DNA of 64,000 nucleotides from Pedobacter cryophilus (GTDB lineage Bacteria; Bacteroidota; Bacteroidia; Sphingobacteriales; Sphingobacteriaceae), in assembly GCF_005116455.1 (NCBI RefSeq), contig NZ_SWBP01000001.1, positions 124,001 to 188,000 on the forward strand, in the 5' to 3' direction. The position numbers and the translations under genes were made by a program. The notes beneath the pieces were generated by a model. That model had not been told where the DNA came from. It worked only from the letters and a program-made list of their open reading frames with translations, and did not search any database. This document shows, in pieces, positions 33,513-41,602 of this stretch (its first letter is position 1; each line of letters begins with the position of its first letter).

Positions 33513-34397
33513 ATGGCAAATTTAAAAGAAGTAAGAATCAGAATCAAATCGGTAAGCTCTACACAGCAGATTACCAAGGCGATGAAAATGGTTTCGGCTG
33601 CTAAATTAAAAAGAGCAACTAATGCCATAATTCAGCTACGTCCTTATGCTAATAAACTAAAAGAGATTTTAAGTAATCTTTCTGCAAGTTTAGAAGATGG
33701 AGTTTCTGTTTATACTCAAGAGCGTGAAGTAAAAAACGTGTTATTGGTTGTAGTTACTTCTAATCGTGGATTGGCTGGTGCATTTAATACCAATGTGATT
33801 AAAACAACCAATCTTTTAATAGCCGAAAAATATAGTTCTTTTCACAAAAGCGGAAATTTACATATTGTAGCCATAGGTAAAAAAGCGCAAGATTATTACG
33901 AAAAACGTAAATACAATACCATTGGAAACAATAATGAAGTATTTGCAGCTCTTAATTTTGAGAATGTTTCTTTAATTACCGATGCCATAATGGATGGTTT
34001 TGTAAGTGGCAAATATGATAAAGTAGAGGTTGTTTATAATCAGTTTAAAAATGCAGCAATGCAAATTTTAACTGTTGAGCAATTGTTACCTGTACCTAAA
34101 GTTGAGAAAAAAGAACAAGTATCTGCCAACCAAGTTGATTATATTTTAGAACCTTCACAAGAGGAAATTGTAGAACAACTGATTCCAAAAAATATTAAAT
34201 TACAGTTATACAAAGCAGTTTTAGATTCTCATGCATCAGAGCATGGCGCTAGAATGACGGCTATGGATAAAGCGACTGATAACGCTGGAGATTTATTAAA
34301 GAAATTAAAATTAGCTTATAACCAAGCTCGTCAGGCAGCCATTACAACCGAACTTTCTGAGATTGTAAGTGGAGCAGCAGCTTTGTCTAACGGATAA
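33513..34397 (+). CDS. atpG: ATP synthase F1 subunit gamma
   Basis: Gamma is the rotating central shaft. The protein of 294 residues starts 'MANLKEVRIRIKSVSSTQQI' followed by 'TKAMKMVSAAKLKRA'. It has 'VVTSNRGLAGAFN' and ends with the conserved 'ASEHGARMTAMDKATDNAGD' and 'ITTELSEIVSGAAAL'. It is the last gene of the cluster, and a strong terminator follows. Confidence 0.97.
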   Translation: MANLKEVRIRIKSVSSTQQITKAMKMVSAAKLKRATNAIIQLRPYANKLKEILSNLSASLEDGVSVYTQEREVKNVLLVVVTSNRGLAGAFNTNVIKTTNLLIAEKYSSFHKSGNLHIVAIGKKAQDYYEKRKYNTIGNNNEVFAALNFENVSLITDAIMDGFVSGKYDKVEVVYNQFKNAAMQILTVEQLLPVPKVEKKEQVSANQVDYILEPSQEEIVEQLIPKNIKLQLYKAVLDSHASEHGARMTAMDKATDNAGDLLKKLKLAYNQARQAAITTELSEIVSGAAALSNG

Positions 34398-34422
34398 TTA
34401 CCAAGAATAAAGCTTAAAACTA

Positions 34423-34454
34423 AAACCTCTATCAAATTTGATAGAGGTTTTTTT
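34423..34454 (+). terminator. Rho-independent terminator of the ATP synthase operon
   Basis: A perfect 28-base palindrome 'AAACCTCTATCAAA' / 'TTTGATAGAGGTTT' is followed by further T residues, seven T in total after the GG. It lies 25 bases beyond the atpG stop. Confidence 0.92.
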
Positions 34455-34472
34455 ATGAATAATAATATTTAA

Positions 34473-34558
34473 AATCCTAAATTATTATGTTTATTTTAGA
34501 ATTTAATCCTAAATTATTATGTTTATTTTAGAATTGAATCCTAAATTATCATATATTT
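34473..34558 (+). repeat. 32-bp tandem repeat upstream of the DUF4143 ATPase gene
   Basis: A unit beginning 'AATCCTAAATTATTATGTTT' starts at 34473, 34505 and 34537, giving two full copies and one partial one. Copies 1 and 2 differ by about one base. The last copy diverges into 'ATCATATATTTGAG', directly before the start codon. Possible roles include an insertion scar, a binding array or a slippage-variable promoter. Confidence 0.85.
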
Positions 34559-34563
34559 GAGAT

Positions 34564-35706
34564 GTGATTAAGAGATTACAAATAAATTATGCTTTACAAA
34601 GAATGTTTAAAAACAAAGCTTTTCTTGTTTTTGGACCAAGACAAACTGGCAAAACCACTTTTGTAGAAACGCTATTAAAAGAAATTAATAAACGTACTTT
34701 AACATTAAATGGTGATGATGCTGATGTTAGAGACCTTCTTGCTAAACCTAATGCAACACAAATAGCCCAATTATTGAATGGGTATGAAGTTTTGTTTATT
34801 GACGAAGCACAAAGAATTAATGAGATTGGTTTATTGTTAAAAATAATTGTAGATAGATTCAGAAACGTACAAGTAATTGCAACAGGTTCATCAGCTTTTG
34901 AATTATCAGGTAAAGTGAATGAATCTTTAACTGGTAGAAAATATGAAATGATGCTATTGCCTTTTTCATACGCAGAGCTAGTTAGCCATACTGACTATCT
35001 AACAGAAGAAAGATTATTAGAACAAAGATTGATTTACGGTTCTTATCCAGAAATTATAAATAAACCTACTGATGCAGAGGAACACCTTAAACTTTTAGCA
35101 GATAGCTATTTGTATAAAGACTTATTTGCCTTAGAGCAAGTGAGTAAACCCGCTTTATTCAAAAAAATAGTAAAAGCTTTAGCCCTACAGGTAGGAAGTG
35201 AAGTTAATTTCTCTGAGTTAGCACAATTAGTAAAAGCCGACCAGAAAACAATTGAGAAGTACATCAATTTATTAGAAAAAGCTTTTGTGGTTTTCTCCTT
35301 AACTGCTTTTGCTGGAAACGTTAGAAATGAAATTAAGAAGAATAGGAAAATTTATTTTTATGATAATGGAATTATAAACGCTATAACCCGAAATTTCAAC
35401 AGTTTAAACAACAGAAACGATGTTGGTGCGCTTTGGGAAAACTACATGATAAGCGAAAGAATTAAATTCTTAGCTCAAAATCAATTAGAAGCAAAAACTT
35501 ATTTTTGGCGAACTACGCAACAGCAGGAAATAGATTATATTGAACAAACAGGCGATGCTATTTTAGCAGTTGAATTTAAATGGAGAGAAAATCAAAAAGT
35601 CAGAATACCTACAACTTTTACAAAAGCTTATCCTCAAACAAAAACGTTAATCTTGTCAAATAAAGATAGAGTTTCCTTTCTTTTAACTCCAGCCCCCTTA
35701 AAGTAA
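34564..35706 (+). CDS. AAA ATPase with DUF4143 domain
   Basis: An ATPase of 380 residues of the AAA_14/DUF4143 type. Walker A is 'GPRQTGKTT' (residues 24-32), Walker B 'VLFIDEAQRI', and sensor 1 'VIATGSSAFELSG'. A winged-helix-like middle ('GSEVNFSELAQLVKADQKTI') precedes the C-terminal DUF4143 part. There 'QQEIDYIEQTGDAILAVEFK' resembles a PD-(D/E)xK nuclease core. The start is GTG with almost no leader after the tandem repeat. These genes are sporadic, often found in mobile or defence-rich regions. The function is unknown. Confidence 0.85.
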   Translation: MIKRLQINYALQRMFKNKAFLVFGPRQTGKTTFVETLLKEINKRTLTLNGDDADVRDLLAKPNATQIAQLLNGYEVLFIDEAQRINEIGLLLKIIVDRFRNVQVIATGSSAFELSGKVNESLTGRKYEMMLLPFSYAELVSHTDYLTEERLLEQRLIYGSYPEIINKPTDAEEHLKLLADSYLYKDLFALEQVSKPALFKKIVKALALQVGSEVNFSELAQLVKADQKTIEKYINLLEKAFVVFSLTAFAGNVRNEIKKNRKIYFYDNGIINAITRNFNSLNNRNDVGALWENYMISERIKFLAQNQLEAKTYFWRTTQQQEIDYIEQTGDAILAVEFKWRENQKVRIPTTFTKAYPQTKTLILSNKDRVSFLLTPAPLK

Positions 35707-35708
35707 AA

Positions 35709-35738
35709 ATGCCCTATTTCTAATAGAAACAAGGCATT
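35709..35738 (+). terminator. Possible hairpin terminator after the DUF4143 gene
   Basis: 'AATGCC' pairs with 'GGCATT', and inside it 'TTTCT' pairs with 'AGAAA'. There is no T run after it on the plus strand, so termination is only a possibility. It begins three bases beyond the stop. Confidence 0.4.
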
Positions 35739-35767
35739 GGGGGTTATTCATTAATTGTTAAGGTTAA

Positions 35768-36232
35768 TTATTTTTGCAATAGAATTACTGTAGGGCTCGT
35801 GTTAGAAAAAGAAAGTACTGAATTATTGAGCTTAAGCTGTGTGATTTGTAAAATATCGCAACAAGTCTGATTAATAAATTTAGTTTCAACTTTAAGTTCA
35901 TCAGTTGCTGTGTTAGCTAATTTAATAGCAAACTCATCAGTAACGCTGGTAGAAATTAAAATATATTTATCTGATTTAGTTGTGCTATCTACGTTAAAAT
36001 CAATATTTCTTTTAAATCTGCTGCTGTAAATTTTTAAATCATTAAGGCTATACTTTGCTACTGTTCCAAAAAATAAATCAGTTTGTTTATCCTTATCAAT
36101 AAATTTTAACTTAAAAAATTGGGTGGGTGTGGCGCATAAAACAGTAGGACAAACTGAATCTGAATTATCATTTTCTTGATTACAAGCTAAAAGTAAAAAG
36201 GCGAGAAAACTGATGTATAATTTGATGCTCAT
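35768..36232 (-). CDS. Small lipoprotein of unknown function
   Basis: A predicted lipoprotein of 154 residues with lipobox 'LLAC' (Cys17) and a short charged start. The mature part has cysteines near the start ('VCPTVLCA') and a 'NQTCCDILQI' pair late. Alternating hydrophobic residues suggest a beta-sandwich. I do not recognise a family. It is transcribed alone toward the DUF4143 gene, in a small patch of orphan genes between the ATP synthase and patatin loci. Confidence 0.6.
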   Translation of the reverse strand: MSIKLYISFLAFLLLACNQENDNSDSVCPTVLCATPTQFFKLKFIDKDKQTDLFFGTVAKYSLNDLKIYSSRFKRNIDFNVDSTTKSDKYILISTSVTDEFAIKLANTATDELKVETKFINQTCCDILQITQLKLNNSVLSFSNTSPTVILLQK

Positions 36233-36370
36233 AAAATGATTATGCTGTTATTACGCCAGAGTTTTAATAAATGATACAAGATTTTGATTTTATCAGAAGA
36301 TTTTGCGATTTGATAACAAGTATTTGAACAATAGTATTATTTTTGCAGCACATAAAAACAAAAAAATCTT

Positions 36371-36556
36371 ATGGTAAATGCAAATAACCCTTCTCATTAC
36401 AAATTGATCATCGGCGGACTTTTCGTAACGTTATTCGGTATTTATGTTAAACAATTTATAGAGCATTCTACAATAGTAGATTTAATTGGATGGGCTTTAA
36501 CTTTTATAGGTGCTTTTATTAGCATAGCTGGAGTTTTAAGAGTTTTAAAAGACTAA
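36371..36556 (+). CDS. Small two-helix membrane protein
   Basis: A protein of 61 residues with two membrane helices ('LIIGGLFVTLFGIYV' and 'LIGWALTFIGAFISIAGVL') and a short charged tail 'RVLKD'. It has no recognised family. It is likely a real gene because the hydrophobic pattern is regular, an ATG follows an A-rich leader, and a strong terminator lies directly after its stop. Upstream 'TATTTTTG' at 36338-36345 fits the Bacteroidota -7 box, but the spacing to a -33 TTTG is wrong. Confidence 0.55.
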   Translation: MVNANNPSHYKLIIGGLFVTLFGIYVKQFIEHSTIVDLIGWALTFIGAFISIAGVLRVLKD

Positions 36557-36569
36557 TACACAAAAATAT

Positions 36570-36600
36570 AAAAGGCATAATTTAAATATTATGCCTTTTT
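36570..36600. terminator. Bidirectional terminator between the small membrane protein and patatin genes
   Basis: A perfect 12-base stem 'AAAAGGCATAAT' / 'ATTATGCCTTTT' with a six-base loop, followed by T on one side and preceded by A on the other. The patatin stop codon (36589-36591) lies inside the right arm. Confidence 0.88.
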
Positions 36601-37368
36601 CTTCTCTACTAAACCTAGTAACTCCTTATTTTTTGCGATTTGATTTAGTGCTTCTTCATGCGCTATCCAAAAAATTTCTTCCGCTTTTTTTACATCAAAA
36701 ATACTGGTTTCACCTAAAGATTTAGGCTCTATCAAAACATCTATTAATTTCCGCTTTTCATCCATATCATGATTAATAGATAATAAAGCTGCCCTTTCTA
36801 TCACATGTTTCATGTTTCGGAATTTATCTAAAAGAGGTAAATGATTACAAGACGACCCAATAATAACGTCGCATGTATTTTGAAGAGGCTGTATGGGGAA
36901 ATTATTGAGTACCCCGCCATCTACATAAAATTTGCCTTCAATCATAATAGGATTAAAAACACCGGGAATGCAACTAGAAGCTAATACTTTTCTGATTAAA
37001 TCTCCTTCGGAAAAGTAAACCAGTTTACCTTCGTTAAAATCTGTTGCGGTAACCGTCAACGGAATTTTTAAACCCGAAAAAGAATCATGAGGTAAATAGG
37101 CTTTAAACAATGGATAAGCCGTTTCTAAATTTAGTAAAGCAGGTGATCTAAATGCCGGACGAATGAATTTAAGAAGTTTAGTTCCGATAAAAATCTTTAA
37201 TGCTTCATAAGGTGGGATGTCGTTTGCAAATAAAGCTCCTGCTATTGCACCGGCACTTGTTCCGGTAATCATTGCTATTTTAACTCCCTTATCTTGTAAA
37301 GCTTTTAAAACACCTAAATGAGCAATTCCTCTTATCCCTCCTCCACTCAATACAATTCCTATTTTCAT
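36589..37368 (-). CDS. Patatin-like phospholipase
   Basis: A lipid acyl hydrolase of 259 residues with all patatin blocks. The oxyanion loop is 'SGGGIRGIAHLG', the nucleophile Ser38 is in 'GTSAG', and the Asp of the dyad is in 'DGGVLNNFP'. 'SSCIPGVFNP' is also typical. There is no signal peptide, so it acts in the cytoplasm or at the inner membrane face (it resembles RssA-type proteins). It lies 64 bases downstream of gldB on the same strand and may share its transcript. Confidence 0.92.
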   Translation of the reverse strand: MKIGIVLSGGGIRGIAHLGVLKALQDKGVKIAMITGTSAGAIAGALFANDIPPYEALKIFIGTKLLKFIRPAFRSPALLNLETAYPLFKAYLPHDSFSGLKIPLTVTATDFNEGKLVYFSEGDLIRKVLASSCIPGVFNPIMIEGKFYVDGGVLNNFPIQPLQNTCDVIIGSSCNHLPLLDKFRNMKHVIERAALLSINHDMDEKRKLIDVLIEPKSLGETSIFDVKKAEEIFWIAHEEALNQIAKNKELLGLVEKKKA

Positions 37369-37432
37369 TTTTCTAGATTTTAGATGGCGATGTATTCTAT
37401 TAGACCTTTATGATTCCATTAAATAATTAGGT

Positions 37433-38485
37433 TTATTCCTTTGGTTTATTTGAAGGCCTATATTTTGCCTGATTCAATATTTTTTGCTCATCTCTTTCCA
37501 ACATCAAATCCTTTAAGGTCATCTCTGGATTATTCTCCACAAACTTTTTTACAATTTGCCACCCAATATACAAACCTAATTTTGGCGCCGAATCATTTTG
37601 ATTACCTAAGCCAGGCGTAAATGGTGCCTCGGCTAAATATTTTTGAGTTTTGAAATAATCTGTATCAAACAATAAATCTTGCTCTAAAAAATAAGCCCAA
37701 GCATCCGATTCAAAATCATTTGCCCATTTCATTTGCTTTTCAGAATACCCAATAAGCGTACTATCGGAAACATCTGGCAATACTTTACTCATAAAATAAA
37801 GTACTTTTCCGTTATAAATCATTTTAGCTAAAAGACTCTTGTCTTGATCTATAGTCGGAAAAAGATCTTCTCTGGCAATTACTTCTACCACTCGTGGTGT
37901 AATGTTTTCTGGAGTAAATCTTCTACTTATATATCTTGGAACACTTTCTACCAAAGCCGGATAAAATTTAGATTTAGAACCTAAAAACATATCTAATCCA
38001 ATACCTATATAATCAGACCCTATTGGTGTTTGAACTTGAAAACCAGATATATAAGCAATTATTTTTGGCTCTTTCCAATCTGGGTACTCATATTTTATAT
38101 GTTTAAAAGCATCTTCTAACTGCGGCCTTTGTTTCTCTAAATTAGGATAAACAGAATCTGTTTCTTTTTGCAAATCCTGAAAAGGTTTCCCAGTTAAAAT
38201 TTGCTCAACCATGGTGTAGTATTGTTGATCTTTGGTTGAGCCCACACTTAATATTTTCTCAAAATAATCATCGTAAAATACCCCATACTTTTTTTTAAGT
38301 TCAGGAAGTTTTACAGCTAGTTCGTTGGGTTTAATTTTAGCAAATTCTTGGTCGAATCTTTGTATAGATAAGTTTACTTTAACATGGCTTACATCAACTC
38401 TTTTATCTTGATTACAGCCAAAAGCCAGAAATGATATCAGAAAAAAAAGAGTAATTTTGAATCGATTTGAAATAGAATTGAACAC
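37433..38485 (-). CDS. gldB: GldB, gliding-motility lipoprotein
   Basis: GldB is needed for gliding and T9SS-linked functions in flavobacteria. The protein is a lipoprotein (lipobox 'AFGC', Cys24) of 350 residues. Family segments include 'LSIQRFDQEFAKI', 'LKKKYGVFYDDYFEKIL', 'YPDWKEPKIIAYISGFQ', 'DYIGIGLDMFLG' and 'RYISRRFTPENI'. In flavobacteria gldC is adjacent, but here no gldC is seen nearby. The divergent neighbour is an outer-membrane barrel gene and then nadE, a setting also known for gldB elsewhere. Confidence 0.9.
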   Translation of the reverse strand: MFNSISNRFKITLFFLISFLAFGCNQDKRVDVSHVKVNLSIQRFDQEFAKIKPNELAVKLPELKKKYGVFYDDYFEKILSVGSTKDQQYYTMVEQILTGKPFQDLQKETDSVYPNLEKQRPQLEDAFKHIKYEYPDWKEPKIIAYISGFQVQTPIGSDYIGIGLDMFLGSKSKFYPALVESVPRYISRRFTPENITPRVVEVIAREDLFPTIDQDKSLLAKMIYNGKVLYFMSKVLPDVSDSTLIGYSEKQMKWANDFESDAWAYFLEQDLLFDTDYFKTQKYLAEAPFTPGLGNQNDSAPKLGLYIGWQIVKKFVENNPEMTLKDLMLERDEQKILNQAKYRPSNKPKE

Positions 38486-38602
38486 AGAAAAACATTTAAA
38501 TGATAAGTAAAGTTATAAAACTTTCACGAGCCGTTAATTGTAGAAAATTAAAAAATTAAACATTACAATAAAATCAAACACTAATTAAATAGATTTATTA
38601 TC

Positions 38603-39247
38603 ATGAAAAAAATACTAACTAGTACATTTTTAATTTTAACTACCTTTTTTGTCTTTGCGCAAGAAGAAACTCCATCTCAATTTAGACTAGGCTTAACCGC
38701 TCATCCAACTTTTGCTTGGATAAAATCAGATATCCAAGGCATAAAGTCTAACGGATTAAGAGCTGGGTTTTCTTATGGTGTTTTAGGGGATTTTTATTTT
38801 GCCGAAAATTATGCTTTTAGTACCGCTTTAAAGTTAACCACCATTAACGGACAAACAGAAAGTGAATTAGTAGCCAATGCTGGTGAACAACAAACGTATA
38901 AACTACAATATATAGAAATACCTTTAAAACTTAAGCTGAGTACTAATGAAAGCAATGGCCTAAAGTTTTTTGGTGAATTTGGATTAGGTAATGGCTTTAA
39001 TGTAAGAGCAAAACAAGATATTAAATCAGCAAATAATTCAACTATAGAATCTGATAAAGATATTTATTCAGAGACCGCCTTTTATAGAGCTTCTTTAGTA
39101 ATTGGGGCAGGCGCTGAGTTTAAAGTGGGTGAAAAAACTTCTATTGTTGGTGGTTTATCTTTAGATAATGGCTTTACTGATATCAAATCAGGAAGTGGAA
39201 CTCTAAAAAGCTCTTATTTGGGTTTAAATTTAGCCGTGTTTTTTTAA
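38603..39247 (+). CDS. Outer-membrane beta-barrel protein (PorT-like)
   Basis: A signal peptide ('ILTTFFVFAQ', about 1-20) is followed by alternating polar and hydrophobic strands that end in 'LGLNLAVFF', a classic barrel terminus. The strand-loop pattern ('YKLQYIEIPLKLKLSTNESN', 'FFGEFGLGNGFNVRAK') resembles the small PorT-type porin family common in Bacteroidota. The position opposite gldB and 24 bases before nadE suggests an envelope or secretion role. That is inference from context. Confidence 0.75.
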   Translation: MKKILTSTFLILTTFFVFAQEETPSQFRLGLTAHPTFAWIKSDIQGIKSNGLRAGFSYGVLGDFYFAENYAFSTALKLTTINGQTESELVANAGEQQTYKLQYIEIPLKLKLSTNESNGLKFFGEFGLGNGFNVRAKQDIKSANNSTIESDKDIYSETAFYRASLVIGAGAEFKVGEKTSIVGGLSLDNGFTDIKSGSGTLKSSYLGLNLAVFF

Positions 39248-39271
39248 TAGCCAATCAATCCTTAAATATTC

Positions 39272-40912
39272 ATGAAAATAGCTTTAGCACAACTAAATTA
39301 CCATATTGGTAATTTTGAAGCCAATACACAAAAAATCATCAAAACTTTAGAAGAACAAAAAGCTAAAGGAGTAGATTTAGTGGTTTTTGCCGAATTATGT
39401 ATTTGTGGCTATCCGCCAAGAGATTTTTTAGAATATCCTGAGTTTATTGATCATTGCGAAGCTGAGGCACAAAAAGTTGCCGCTGCAAGTGTAGGCATAG
39501 CCTGTATTATTGGTTTGCCCAAATTAAACCCCGTTTTAGAAGGCAAAGATCTTTACAATGTTGCTTACTTTATTGAGGATGGTAAGGTGAAACAAACTGT
39601 AAAAAAAGCTTTGCTCCCTACTTATGATGTTTTTGATGAATACAGGTATTTTGAACCTGCCCATGAATTTAAATGTGTAGATTTTAAAGGCTATAAAATT
39701 GCCTTAACCGTTTGTGAAGACCTTTGGAATTTAGGTGATAATCCCTTGTACAAAACTTGCCCCATGGATGAGCTCATCAAAGAAGAACCAGATTTGATGA
39801 TCAATATTGCGGCTTCTCCTTTTGCTTATAATCATGATGAAGAGCGTATTTTTGTACTCTCTCAAAATTGCCATAAATACAACTTGCCTCTTTTTTATGT
39901 AAACCACGTAGGCGCCCAAACCGAATTAATTTTTGATGGCGGATCCTTAGTTTTTGATAAAGCCGGAGACATTGTACATGAATTTAAATACTTTGAAGAA
40001 GATGTCCAGGTTTTTGATGTAGAGCAAATTAAGAGATCTATTGTTTTAAATAAAGAACAAGTTAGACAAACCCATACAGAACAAGTTTATCAGGCTTTAA
40101 TTTTAGGGATTAAAGATTATTTTGAGAAATCTGGTTTCACAAAAGCAACTTTGGGCTTGTCTGGCGGCATTGATTCGGCAGTTGTTTGCGCATTAGCTTG
40201 TGAAGCTTTGGGCGCAGAAAACGTGATGGCGGTACTAATGCCTTCTAAATATTCATCAGATCATTCTATTAAAGATGCCGAAGACTTGGTGAAAAACTTA
40301 GGCTGTAAAAGCACTATAATTTCTATTGAAGAAGTTGCTGATGCATTTGAGCATACGCTAAAACCTGAGTTTAAAGATTTGCCAGCAAATGTAACTGAAG
40401 AAAATATTCAGGCCCGTTCTAGAGGAGTGATATTAATGGCGATGTCTAACAAGTTTGGCTATATTTTATTGAATACTTCTAATAAAAGTGAATCGGCGGT
40501 AGGTTATGGAACACTTTATGGCGATATGTGTGGAGCTATCTCTGTAATTGGCGACTGTTATAAAACCCAAGTTTACCAGCTAGCAGAATATATTAACAGA
40601 CAAAAAGAAATTATACCGGTAAACAGCATTGTAAAACCACCATCTGCAGAATTACGTCCCGGGCAAAAAGATTCTGATTCTTTACCTGATTACGATATTT
40701 TAGATAAAATTCTTTTTGAATACATTGAGTTAAAGAAAAGCTTAAAAGATATTGTTTCTTTAGGTTATGATGAAGCTTTGGTAAAAAGGATTTTAAAAAT
40801 GGTGAATCAAGCTGAGTTTAAACGTTACCAAACTCCACCTACCTTAAGAGTTTCTCCAAAAGCTTTTGGCATGGGCCGAAGAATGCCTATAGTAGGGAAA
40901 TATTTAAGTTGA
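39272..40912 (+). CDS. nadE: Glutamine-dependent NAD+ synthetase
   Basis: The last step of NAD synthesis, with built-in ammonia production. The N-terminal nitrilase-type amidase has Glu in 'FAELCICGYPPRD', Lys in 'KKALLPTYDVFDEYRYF' and Cys in 'LTVCEDLWN'. The synthetase half has the P-loop 'LGLSGGIDSAVV', 'NKSESAVGYGTLYGDMCG' and a C-terminal 'RILKMVNQAEFKRYQTPP'. The length of 546 residues is typical of the two-domain form. A long hairpin follows the stop. Confidence 0.97.
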   Translation: MKIALAQLNYHIGNFEANTQKIIKTLEEQKAKGVDLVVFAELCICGYPPRDFLEYPEFIDHCEAEAQKVAAASVGIACIIGLPKLNPVLEGKDLYNVAYFIEDGKVKQTVKKALLPTYDVFDEYRYFEPAHEFKCVDFKGYKIALTVCEDLWNLGDNPLYKTCPMDELIKEEPDLMINIAASPFAYNHDEERIFVLSQNCHKYNLPLFYVNHVGAQTELIFDGGSLVFDKAGDIVHEFKYFEEDVQVFDVEQIKRSIVLNKEQVRQTHTEQVYQALILGIKDYFEKSGFTKATLGLSGGIDSAVVCALACEALGAENVMAVLMPSKYSSDHSIKDAEDLVKNLGCKSTIISIEEVADAFEHTLKPEFKDLPANVTEENIQARSRGVILMAMSNKFGYILLNTSNKSESAVGYGTLYGDMCGAISVIGDCYKTQVYQLAEYINRQKEIIPVNSIVKPPSAELRPGQKDSDSLPDYDILDKILFEYIELKKSLKDIVSLGYDEALVKRILKMVNQAEFKRYQTPPTLRVSPKAFGMGRRMPIVGKYLS

Positions 40913-40916
40913 TTTT

Positions 40917-40959
40917 TTAATTTCCACAGTGTTTCCAAAAAAATGCTGTGGAAATTAAA
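40917..40959 (+). terminator. Long hairpin after nadE
   Basis: The arms 'TTAATTTCCACAG' (40917-40929) and 'CTGTGGAAATTAA' (40946-40958) are exactly complementary around a 16-base loop. No T run follows. It may be a weak terminator or a 3' end stabiliser for the nadE message. Confidence 0.6.
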
Positions 40960-41047
40960 TTCAAAGTCATCTCCTAAATTAATTAGACTCATTTTTTATT
41001 AACTTAATTAATATTACATTAGATTTTTAATCTTTAATGAAAATCTA

Positions 41048-41602
41048 ATGAGCAAAAAGAAATTGATATTAAAGGTTTCAGGATTCATATTTATCCTGCT
41101 CAACTTAAATTCTAACATTTCTTACAGTCAATTAAACAAAATTGATGTTGGTTTAAGGTTTCAAAAAACCATTGATCTTTATTACGAAAACGGCATTACC
41201 GGTCAATATCACTTTTCTAAAAGAATAGTTTTTGGAGCATCTTATATCACCAGTCGTTTAGGTTCTGGCATAAACTCTAACGCCATTAAGCAAGATAATT
41301 TTACCATTTCAGGCGCTTATCTGTTTCGGCCAAATAAAAAATTACAGCCCTTTGCCCGCTTAAACACAGGTTATTTTACTGCCGATTACGAATCGCCTAT
41401 TTTTAATAATTTGCAAAATAATTCTGCAATATTCGCTCTTGATGCAGGTTTACTTTATTCGTTTAAAAACCCTTTAAAATTGAATATTTCTTTAGGATAT
41501 AACGCCATTACTGGCGACGGAAAACAAGGTGCAGGCACTCTATATCCAGTTTATTTGCAAACAAGCATCTTATGGAACTTAAAAAAATCTAACTCAAAAT
41601 GA
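41048..41602 (+). CDS. Small outer-membrane beta-barrel protein
   Basis: This protein of 184 residues starts with a signal-like helix (about 6-25, 'VSGFIFILLNLNSNISYSQ'). Repeated amphipathic strands follow ('GITGQYHFSKRIVFGASYIT', 'SGAYLFRPNKKLQPFARLNT', 'GLLYSFKNPLKLNISLGYN'). That is the pattern of a small barrel. I cannot assign a specific family. Its stop overlaps the next ATG by four bases (ATGA), so it is coupled to the lipoprotein hydrolase gene. Confidence 0.65.
   Translation: MSKKKLILKVSGFIFILLNLNSNISYSQLNKIDVGLRFQKTIDLYYENGITGQYHFSKRIVFGASYITSRLGSGINSNAIKQDNFTISGAYLFRPNKKLQPFARLNTGYFTADYESPIFNNLQNNSAIFALDAGLLYSFKNPLKLNISLGYNAITGDGKQGAGTLYPVYLQTSILWNLKKSNSK

Noticed and set aside
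34473-34558. Possible small CRISPR array
   Set aside because: The 32-base units are directly adjacent without spacers and are neither palindromic nor associated with cas genes. It is a plain tandem repeat.
34552-34559. TATATTTG as a Bacteroidota -7 promoter box for the DUF4143 gene
   Set aside because: It fits TAnnTTTG, but the nearest TTG upstream is only 15 bases away and the box is about 5 bases from the start codon. In DNA this AT-rich such matches are frequent.
36338-36345. TATTTTTG as a promoter of the small membrane protein
   Set aside because: The box fits but the upstream TTTG candidates are 11 and 25 bases away, outside the usual spacing of about 19. It is mentioned only as a weak hint.
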